Shown one piece after another: positions 26,815 through 35,225 of a stretch of DNA of 64,000 nt. Positions within the stretch are counted from its first letter, which is position 1. Every line of letters begins with the position of its first letter. This stretch comes from Cognatundibacterium rugosum (GTDB lineage Bacteria > Pseudomonadota > Gammaproteobacteria > Burkholderiales > Burkholderiaceae_D), in contig NZ_JACOGG010000009.1 in the NCBI RefSeq assembly GCF_014284365.1, positions 103,081 to 167,080 on the forward strand. The letters are read 5' to 3'. Made by a program: the position numbers and the translations under genes. The notes beneath the pieces were generated by a model. The model had not been told where the DNA came from, did not search any database, and saw only the letters and a program-made list of their open reading frames with translations.

Positions 26815-27720
26815 ATGCATATCTTGATCACAGGCGGAACCGGGCTGATCGGCCAGCGTTTGTGCGCAGCTTTGCTGGCGCAGGGATATCAGCTCACGGT
26901 CCTTACGCGTCGTCCACAACAACTGGCCGCGTTGTGCGGTGCCGGTGTGCAGGCGATGCAGGACCTGGAGCAATACACGCCCGAACTGGAGTTCAATGCC
27001 ATCATCAATCTGGCCGGTGAATCCATCGTTGATGCGCGCTGGACGGCGGCACGCAAACAATTACTGCGTCACAGCCGCATTACTTTGACTGAGCAACTGA
27101 TGCATAAAATAGCGCAGGCCAGAAAGAAGCCTGCTGTACTGCTCAGCGGCTCGGCTATTGGCGTGTATGGCAATCGTGGTGACGAAGTGATCGATGAAAC
27201 GGCCAGTGCCGGTGGGGATTTCGGTGCGCAGTTATGTGTGGACTGGGAAGCTGCCGCGATCCCGGCCGCGCGCTTTGGAACCCGGGTCTGCGTGCTGCGT
27301 ACAGGTCTGGTACTCGACAGTGCAGGCGGTATTTTGAAAAAAATGCGCCTGCCATTTCAATTGGGTCTGGGGGGGCGTATAGGCGATGGACGTCAGTGGA
27401 TGAGCTGGATCCATGTTGATGATTATGTGGCTATCGTGCTCAGATTACTCACCGACGAGCGTGCCAGCGGCTGCATTAACATGGTCGCGCCACAAGCTGT
27501 GACGAATCGCGAATTCACGCAGTTGCTGGCGCACAGTTTGCAGCGTCCTGCCTGGCTGTTCACACCGGCCTGGTTGTTGCAACTCGCATTGGGAGAATTG
27601 TCGGAATTATTGACTGGTGGCCAGCATGTACTGCCTGCCCGTCTGAATAAGCTGGGATACCAGTTCAGTTATCCCAGCCTCTTGCCTGCATTACAGCAGC
27701 TGAACCGTCAGCATGCCTGA
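26815..27720 (+). CDS. TIGR01777 family NAD-dependent epimerase-like protein
   Basis: A 301-residue extended short-chain dehydrogenase-like protein. The Rossmann motif ITGGTGLIGQRLCAAL is at the very start. LLSGSAIGVYGNRGDE (about 101-116) takes the place of the usual catalytic Ser/Tyr-Lys region, and the C-terminal DUF1731 region ends with LPARLNKLGYQFSYPSL. It matches E. coli YfcH and the SDR39U1 family, whose substrate is unknown. ATG 26815 (MHILITGG) with AGGA 6 bp upstream is preferred over 26794. Confidence 0.9.
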   Translation: MHILITGGTGLIGQRLCAALLAQGYQLTVLTRRPQQLAALCGAGVQAMQDLEQYTPELEFNAIINLAGESIVDARWTAARKQLLRHSRITLTEQLMHKIAQARKKPAVLLSGSAIGVYGNRGDEVIDETASAGGDFGAQLCVDWEAAAIPAARFGTRVCVLRTGLVLDSAGGILKKMRLPFQLGLGGRIGDGRQWMSWIHVDDYVAIVLRLLTDERASGCINMVAPQAVTNREFTQLLAHSLQRPAWLFTPAWLLQLALGELSELLTGGQHVLPARLNKLGYQFSYPSLLPALQQLNRQHA

Positions 27721-27740
27721 AGGCGCTTGCTGGCTGCGGC

Positions 27741-28919
27741 TTACGGCAGGGCTGCCGGGTTTGCCAGGTAATTCGTCGTCAGGGTTTTGAATTGTCCGCC
27801 ATCGGTATTGATGCTGGTCTGATTCACCTCACCGGTGCTGAATACCACGCCCAATCCACCTGCTGCCACCATGTCAGGCGCATGAGTCAGGAAGTAGCGC
27901 GCACGGTTATCGCGCCATTTGCCTGCGCTGCCACCGGCAACTGCAGACGGTACGCCGAGCGGTGTCTGCCACCACAGCACGGGTAATTGCAGACCTGTGT
28001 TATATGATTTTGCGAGCGCAAAATGCTCGGTGAAATTAGGGGACTTGATATTCGCCTCATCCCAGTACCAACCAGTACCGGCACGCTGGCAATAGCTGGG
28101 CTGGGGAATCGCTTCAAAGCAACCGGCATCGCGGTCCAGCGTTTGCATCACGATAAAATCGGCTTTGTCTGCGCCCAGTTTTTGCATGTAGCCGAGTGCG
28201 GTTGAATACAGATCACCGAACAGCGCAGGTGGAAAACCCACGTAGGCATTGGGCGCATATTTACGTGCAATCTGCACCAGGCATTGTGCCAGTCCGGCGA
28301 CATGATTGCCCAGCGTGCTGCAATCCGGATCGCTGTTCACCAGTGCGAATACCGTAGCCGGATCTGCGTTGGTCGATAAGCGCTGGGTATAACCCCAGAA
28401 ATCCGGTTCAAAATTCACGAGTACCGGTTTGCCATAGGTTTTGATTTGCTGGAACAGCAGACGCACGTTATTCCAGTAGCCAGTCATGAAGGTTTGATTC
28501 GACAGGCCGGACAGATTGCCATCACCATTGCTGGCCATTTGGTAGAGCGTGAACATAGGCACTGCGCCCAGGGTATCCGCATTTTTCGCAACGACTTGTA
28601 CATAAGCGCCGCTGGGACTGTTCCAGGTCGGCCAGGCACCCGCACCGACGCCATTCAGATATTGATCATAAATATCAATTTTGAGGCTTTGTTTCTGAAC
28701 ATCGGCCAGATCAGCCGAACCCAGTCCGACCAGCATACGACTGGGCTTACCGAGCTTGGCGGCCAGTGCTGCGGCTTTCTTTTCCAGGGTAGTTGGCGGT
28801 GTCACCGGTGGGCTGACTGGCGGGCTTACTGTGTCACTGCCGGAAGCGTTACTGCCACCGCCACCGCAGGCGGAGGCGATCAGCAAAATCAACAGGGATA
28901 ACAGATATGGCGTTTTCAT
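27741..28919 (-). CDS. Lipoprotein, possible TIM-barrel glycosidase-like domain
   Basis: A 392-residue lipoprotein with lipobox ASAC (about 15-18), a GGGGS/Pro-Thr-rich linker (about 19-43) and a single globular domain. Segments such as KPVLVNFEPDFWGYTQRL, PNAYVGFPPALFG, DFIVMQTLDRDAGC and LPVLWWQTPLGVP look like successive beta-strand ends of a (beta/alpha)8 barrel, with acidic residues at E-P-D and D-R-D. A glycoside-hydrolase-type role is possible, but I do not recognise a family. It is convergent with the TIGR01777 gene, with only 20 bp between the stops. Confidence 0.75.
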   Translation of the reverse strand: MKTPYLLSLLILLIASACGGGGSNASGSDTVSPPVSPPVTPPTTLEKKAAALAAKLGKPSRMLVGLGSADLADVQKQSLKIDIYDQYLNGVGAGAWPTWNSPSGAYVQVVAKNADTLGAVPMFTLYQMASNGDGNLSGLSNQTFMTGYWNNVRLLFQQIKTYGKPVLVNFEPDFWGYTQRLSTNADPATVFALVNSDPDCSTLGNHVAGLAQCLVQIARKYAPNAYVGFPPALFGDLYSTALGYMQKLGADKADFIVMQTLDRDAGCFEAIPQPSYCQRAGTGWYWDEANIKSPNFTEHFALAKSYNTGLQLPVLWWQTPLGVPSAVAGGSAGKWRDNRARYFLTHAPDMVAAGGLGVVFSTGEVNQTSINTDGGQFKTLTTNYLANPAALP

Positions 28920-29071
28920 GGCGGGTTTTCCGGCGATGCTGGTGACAAAATTACTGACATGATAGTCTAAGCCTGCGCAATGCGCCTTGGTTTAAGTAAA
29001 ATCCGCAATGTGCAGCAGTTTGACCATGGAATCCTAACTGCTGTGTACCTCCCTCAGTTTGTAAGGTTTAC

Positions 29072-29719
29072 ATGCGTTCTCGTGAAACTTGTCAGCACTG
29101 TTTGCGTGCTGCCAGAAATTGTATCTGTTCTTGCGTCAGACCCGTTCATACCCGCCATGAATTACTGATATTGCAGCATCCGCTGGAGATCAGTCATGTC
29201 AAAGGCAGTGGACGCTTACTGCATCTGTGTCTGCCCGGATCGTCTTTGATACTGGCGGGTGAACAGTTTGAGCAGGCAGTACTGGCGCAGGCTTTACACG
29301 GAGACTGGCACAGCGGCGCAGTGGCGGAAGCGCCGCAGTCAGCCAGATTAACAGTCTTACTGTATCCCGATACGACGGAGTCTGAGGCAGAGGACTTGCA
29401 CAGCCATGGCAGTGCCTGGGAACCGTCTGCCTGTGAGGCGCCGCTCAGATTAGTGGTGCTGGATGCGACCTGGCGTAAAAGCCGCAAGATGTTGTATCTG
29501 AATCCCTTATTGCAAGCATTGCCGCGTTGGAGTTTGCGCCAGATGCCGGCCTCGCATTACCGTATCCGTAAAGCCCATCAACCCGACCAATTGTCGACGC
29601 TGGAAGCCAGCACTTATGCGTTGATGGCACTGCAGCCCGAAGCCGATTTCAGCCCTGTGCTACAAGCCTTCGATCAGATGGTGGAGCGGCAGTTGGGCTG
29701 GATGCAGCAAGGCAGTTAG
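29072..29719 (+). CDS. DTW domain protein, tRNA-uridine aminocarboxypropyltransferase-like
   Basis: A 215-residue protein of the TapT/YfiP (DTW) family, which installs acp3U on tRNA from S-adenosylmethionine. It begins with a Cys cluster (CQHCLRAARNCICSC, about 6-20). The hallmark is DATWRKSRKM (about 130-139; the D-x-x-W motif). STLEASTYAL lies near the C-terminus. ATG 29072 has AAGG about 5 bp upstream. A bidirectional terminator follows. Confidence 0.88.
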   Translation: MRSRETCQHCLRAARNCICSCVRPVHTRHELLILQHPLEISHVKGSGRLLHLCLPGSSLILAGEQFEQAVLAQALHGDWHSGAVAEAPQSARLTVLLYPDTTESEAEDLHSHGSAWEPSACEAPLRLVVLDATWRKSRKMLYLNPLLQALPRWSLRQMPASHYRIRKAHQPDQLSTLEASTYALMALQPEADFSPVLQAFDQMVERQLGWMQQGS

Positions 29720-29742
29720 TTAGCAACGCAGTCCAGTCTGAC

Positions 29743-29783
29743 AAAAAAAAGTCCCGCCAGTTTTGCATCTGGCGGGACTTTTT
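29743..29783. terminator. Bidirectional terminator between DTW gene and OPT transporter
   Basis: A perfect 10-bp stem GTCCCGCCAG (29751-29760) / CTGGCGGGAC (29769-29778) with A8 before and T5 after. The genes on both sides converge on it. Confidence 0.96.
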
Positions 29784-29801
29784 GCTGTAAGCAGGACAGG
29801 A

Positions 29802-31784
29802 TCAGATCAATACATTCAGCAGCGCATTACCGATACCCATCAGTGCTGCACCGGAAATCAGACCGGCACAGATAGGTTCACAGCCTTCAACCCAGAACTG
29901 GTGACCTGCGGTGCCTGGTTCGGGATGCTTGCGACCCATCCACCAGAACGCAGCAGCGCCCATCCACATACCCAGGCAGGCTTCCGGTGGTAACACCACA
30001 CCGAGACCAATCGCGACTGCGGACAGCGGGATTTTGCCTTTGGTGATCATTTTTCCACCTTCTATTACCAGTGCCGCCAAGGCCGCCACCACCATGGCGA
30101 TAATCGCTGAAGTGGGCAGGCTGCTTACGCCTTTGGCAATCAGCTCCGCCATACCTTTCCATTGCATGGCAGATGGATGCGAGAAGCGGTCGCTGACGAT
30201 GGTCGCCGTATCACGTATGCCTTGCGCATCGGCAGGCAGGAACAGCAGGTAGTAAATTGGGATACAAGCCAGTGCGCCAGAGATAATGCCGATCACATGA
30301 CCGATCGCCTGCTGACGTGGTTTCGCACCCAGCATATAGCCCGGCGTGATATCCGACAGCAGATTGGATGCATTCGATGCGACTTCGGCGGTCATACCAG
30401 CTGGTATCATGTTCGTTGCCGGATTAGTACGGTCTATCACGCCCATGGTGATTTGCGTGATTTTGGACAGTGCACCAGTCGGTGACCAGGAAGTCAGCGC
30501 CATCGAGTTAGCGCAAATGACGGCCAACAGGAAGACCAGCGGTAAGGCAGCAAAAGTCAGCACCATAGGAACGCCGAAAAAGCTCAGGTTCAGCCATGCA
30601 CCCAGCAAACTGAAGGCAGGGATACCGATGTAAGAAATCATCAGCGGCAGTTCTATATGCGCCAGTATGTCCGGGCCTTTGGTGACAGACTTTTGTTTAC
30701 CCAGAGATTTGAACAGGCTGGTAAAAATTTCGGGTTTGGCAGCCAGCGTGACGATAGAGCCAACCACCATGATAGATACCGCCCACCACAGACCCCACTG
30801 GTTCAGGATTTCAACGCGGGAGATAGGTACCAGCTTGCCATTCGGTGCGATACGTTCGACGATATCGCCTCGTTGTATCATCATCGGTCCGAGCAGTGCG
30901 AAGTTCAGCAAGCTACCCAGCAGCAGGCTGCTCGCGACACGTATGCCCATCAGGCCACCAACGCCAAACATCGCGGCGTCAATCGTCAGGCGCAGACCCA
31001 GTGCACGGAAATCCACACCCAGGATTTTGGGTATCCACAGATCGTATTTCACAGCCAGCTGGTAATAGTAGGTATCGATGCGTTCCTGTAAATGCCAGGC
31101 TTCAGTCATGCCCGCCCATTTATCCATTTGCAGTACTTTGAATTGCAGCAGCTTCATCCAGCCATCGCTGATCAGGAATTGATAAGCGCCAGCCCACAAG
31201 GTGGTCAGGCCCAGCAGTCTGGCCTGGCGCATACCCTCTTTGCCATCACCGGAATACAGGGTATCGAGTACCACGCCGCAGGCACGCCCTTCCGGGAACG
31301 GTAGCTGATCTTCATTGATGAAGCGACGCTTGAGCGGAAATGCGACCAGCACGCCCAGGATAGAGCAGACCACCATCCAGATCAGCATTTGCCACCAAGG
31401 GATGATTTGTCCAGTCACCAGCATATAGGCGGTAATCGGCGCCACCATAGGCATGGTCATATAACCGGCTGCCGTGGCGATGGATTGGGCGCAGTTATTT
31501 TCCAGTATCGTAAAGTCTTTGGCGATGCCGGTTTTTGACAGAATTCTGAAAAAGGCAAAAGCCAGAATGACCGAGGTCAGGCCAACACCGATATTCACGC
31601 CGGATTTAGCAGCGATATACAGCGCGGTCGCGGACAAGATACCCCCTAGTAAAAAACCGGTCAGGGCAGAGCGCAAGGTGAGTTGTGGCATATCGCCACG
31701 GTAAATGTTTTTGAACCACCACTCGTCCTTTTGGGCGCGAGTCCAGGTCCGGATCTGCTCTTCATTCAGTTGTTGCAGGGCCAT
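29802..31784 (-). CDS. OPT family oligopeptide transporter
   Basis: A 660-residue inner-membrane protein with about 14-16 hydrophobic helices, of the OPT (oligopeptide/siderophore) family. It starts with a soluble stretch (EEQIRTWTRAQKDEWWFKNIYRGD) and then SALTGFLLGGILSATALYIAAKSGVNIG, the family's first helix. NQWGLWWAVS and SWSPTGALSKITQ are also family-like. Members take up peptides or metal-chelate complexes with protons. The substrate is not clear from sequence. A single-gene unit, closed by the bidirectional terminator. Confidence 0.92.
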   Translation of the reverse strand: MALQQLNEEQIRTWTRAQKDEWWFKNIYRGDMPQLTLRSALTGFLLGGILSATALYIAAKSGVNIGVGLTSVILAFAFFRILSKTGIAKDFTILENNCAQSIATAAGYMTMPMVAPITAYMLVTGQIIPWWQMLIWMVVCSILGVLVAFPLKRRFINEDQLPFPEGRACGVVLDTLYSGDGKEGMRQARLLGLTTLWAGAYQFLISDGWMKLLQFKVLQMDKWAGMTEAWHLQERIDTYYYQLAVKYDLWIPKILGVDFRALGLRLTIDAAMFGVGGLMGIRVASSLLLGSLLNFALLGPMMIQRGDIVERIAPNGKLVPISRVEILNQWGLWWAVSIMVVGSIVTLAAKPEIFTSLFKSLGKQKSVTKGPDILAHIELPLMISYIGIPAFSLLGAWLNLSFFGVPMVLTFAALPLVFLLAVICANSMALTSWSPTGALSKITQITMGVIDRTNPATNMIPAGMTAEVASNASNLLSDITPGYMLGAKPRQQAIGHVIGIISGALACIPIYYLLFLPADAQGIRDTATIVSDRFSHPSAMQWKGMAELIAKGVSSLPTSAIIAMVVAALAALVIEGGKMITKGKIPLSAVAIGLGVVLPPEACLGMWMGAAAFWWMGRKHPEPGTAGHQFWVEGCEPICAGLISGAALMGIGNALLNVLI

Positions 31785-32168
31785 TGTGTCTCCAGGATCA
31801 GGAAGTCAGACTGGGCCAGCACAGATAAGTAGACATTCTGTCAGCAAGCCTGCATCGGTGCGGGTGCACTCTTGCTTTGAACGGCATATTAATCGTGTGG
31901 CATTGTTATAAAAGCGCGTTAGCAGCAGCCCCTTAAAGTTGCTACTTGCTGCTAGTGATGAAAATTTTCTTTCAAAGGCGGGAGTATCTTAGTCTGTGCC
32001 CACTGTGTCAAGCACGCATTCGGTCCTTGCGGTGGCGACGCAGGCTGCGTTGTCGGACATCATCGCAGAAGGGCAGCCGTCATCTGTTAAGACTGCGGCA
32101 CAAAACAAAAAACCCCGCATTGCTGCGGGGTTTTTCAGTATGCAGGCGAGTGTCGCTTGCGACAGCTA
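31785..32168. other. Intergenic region between OPT and groEL
   Basis: About 380 bp with the OPT promoter (minus strand) and the groEL terminator at 32105-32135. I see no gene or other structure. Confidence 0.55.
32105..32135 (-). terminator. Rho-independent terminator of groESL
   Basis: Stem AACCCCGCA (32111-32119) / TGCGGGGTT (32124-32132), flanked by an A-rich run on the left (U-tract on the minus strand) and T5 on the right. About 35 bp past the groEL stop. Confidence 0.95.
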
Positions 32169-33845
<1,677 letters not shown>

Positions 33846-33866
33846 CTATCGTGCTATAGAAAGGGA

Positions 33867-34157
33867 TTACTTCTGTACGATCGCGAAGATGTCTTCTTCA
33901 CGCATTACCAATACTTCGTTGCCATCTACTTTGACGGACTGGCCGGAGTATTTGCCAAACAGAACGCGGTCGCCAACTTTGACTTCCAGTGCGCGCACTG
34001 TACCGTTATCCAATTGCTTACCTGCACCAACGGCCAGTACTTCACCTTGGTCTGGTTTCTCTGCGGCTGCGTCAGGCAAAACGATACCGGAAGCGGTCTT
34101 AGTTTCTTGATCCAAACGTTTGACGATAATGCGATCGTGCAGGGGACGAAGATTCAT
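33867..34157 (-). CDS. groES: Co-chaperonin GroES (10 kDa)
   Basis: The 96-residue heptameric lid of GroEL. It starts at ATG 34157 ([20 protein letters not shown]) with AGGAG just upstream. The mobile loop [20 protein letters not shown] and the dome loop are normal. A longer frame reaches 34205 but has no ribosome-binding site and would add a hydrophobic stretch foreign to GroES. First gene of the operon; its control region lies about 280 bp upstream. Confidence 0.98.
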   Translation of the reverse strand: MNLRPLHDRIIVKRLDQETKTASGIVLPDAAAEKPDQGEVLAVGAGKQLDNGTVRALEVKVGDRVLFGKYSGQSVKVDGNEVLVMREEDIFAIVQK

Positions 34158-34436
34158 ACTAACTCCTAAAATAATTACAAAAGTAAAACTACCGAAGTAA
34201 AACAAGGCTTACAGCACAACCAGTTGCAAGACTGAACGCATTGCGCGGTTTAGCGTAAGGCCTATCAGCAAACAAACAAAAATGTGCGCCTTAGATGGGT
34301 GCCGCGTTACCACTTTCAAGCCCTGAACATGCAAATTTGCATACTTATTCGCTGCAAACCCATGTCGTGCCAGAGCGCACATCCCATCTACGGGCAGATT
34401 GCCCGCAATGCTGAAACCCAGAGATTTTAACATTGT
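34158..34436 (-). promoter_or_regulatory. Long groES leader
   Basis: About 280 bp lie between the CIRCE operator and the groES start, much longer than the usual leader. On the transcribed strand it holds ATGCAAATTTGCAT, a perfect 14-bp palindrome (near 34328-34341), and a GGGCA-n3-TGCCC hairpin (near 34393-34405). A 93-codon frame runs through it (34209-34490) but crosses the promoter and has no ribosome-binding site, so I do not call it a gene. It may be a structured 5' leader; inference. Confidence 0.4.
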
Positions 34437-34463
34437 TAGCACTCTCTTGTGTTGAGTGCTAAT
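34437..34463 (-). promoter_or_regulatory. CIRCE operator (HrcA site)
   Basis: A perfect CIRCE element: TTAGCACTC, 9-bp spacer, GAGTGCTAA. It lies directly downstream of the -10 box of the groESL promoter and covers the expected start point. The heat-shock repressor HrcA is the known binder. Confidence 0.98.
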
Positions 34464-34491
34464 TGTAGGGGCGAGGTCAGGCTTTTTCAAG
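34463..34491 (-). promoter_or_regulatory. groESL promoter with overlapping sigma70 and sigma32 elements
   Basis: On the minus strand, TTGAAA (34486-34491), a 17-bp spacer and TACAAT (34463-34468) make a near-consensus sigma70 promoter. The same bases read CTTGAAA, 13 bp, CCCCTACA, close to the sigma32 consensus (CTTGAAA / CCCCAT). Together with CIRCE this gives dual positive and negative heat-shock control. Confidence 0.85.
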
Positions 34492-34515
34492 AGTTGGGTT
34501 TGTGTTGTCGAAATT

Positions 34516-34605
34516 CATTTATCTTTGAATTTTGGTCACTTATCTTTGAACTATTGTATGAATCCACTTAGCTTGGAACTCTGTTCAGCTAAATTGGAAC
34601 TACTC
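34516..34605 (+). repeat. Left-end repeat array of the KAP element
   Basis: Four related copies read inward: CATTTATCTTTGAATT (34516), CACTTATCTTTGAACT (34537), CACTTAGCTTGGAACT (34565) and CAGCTAAATTGGAACT (34586). The start-to-start spacings are 21, 28 and 21 bp. The regular spacing, at or near two helical turns, suggests protein-binding sites such as transposase sites. Confidence 0.75.
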
Positions 34606-34740
34606 AGGACGCTGGCACATTTTTCTGCCCAAGTAGTAGAGTTGATTTAAATTGCTATTATGGTAATAAATATGTTAGCTGTAATTGTATGCAGTGTAAT
34701 GGTTGTTAACTTCGAGGCTTCCTAAGATACGCGAAATGAT

Positions 34741-35115
34741 GGCAACATAGCTTGCGCAGCAGACCGAGATTCAGAGCTTCAACAGTATTGAAGATATTCG
34801 CGCCCTGAATAATTTCGTAGAAAGCAACCCTTTTCCTAGTCCGATTACAGGCGTCTCCTCGGTGATTACCGCTTGAACGAAGTGGGACATTGTTGTCTTC
34901 TCAAAGAGAACGGTAAGCTGTGCGGTGAGCGTTAATATGGGACAGCTACAATCATTGGAGGATATTGCGCCAGTGACAGATTTGGAGCTGATTCCCACCT
35001 TGTTACCGACAGCACCGATACATCAATTAGAAACGAAGGCGTGAGCGCTTATGGCCTACACGGCACTAGTCTGCTTGATTTGCACGATCACTACGATCGA
35101 GAGCAACTATGAGCT
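34741..35115 (+). pseudogene. Possible decayed coding remnants upstream of the KAP gene
   Basis: One plus-strand frame from 34738 reads protein-like text broken by stops: LAQQTEIQSFNSIEDIRALN to ITGVSSVITA, stop (34874), TKWDIVVFSKRTVSCAVSV, then MGQLQSLEDIAPVTDLELIP ending at 35044. Another short piece follows in a shifted frame (GLHGTSLLDLHDHYDREQL). I do not recognise any of it. It could be a degraded element gene or chance. Low confidence. Confidence 0.25.
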
Positions 35116-35225
35116 TCTGTCTCCCCGCTGACACGCTTCACTGAGCGCGGTACAGCCATCTAGCTGCAGTGACAAAGCACTTCAAAAAGCTTATATTTTA
35201 GTAAATAATAATTTTCCTCAAAGAA

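Noticed and set aside
34209..34490. 93-codon minus-strand frame in the groES leader
   Set aside because: It runs through the CIRCE and promoter bases, so its start would lie upstream of the transcript, and it has no ribosome-binding site.
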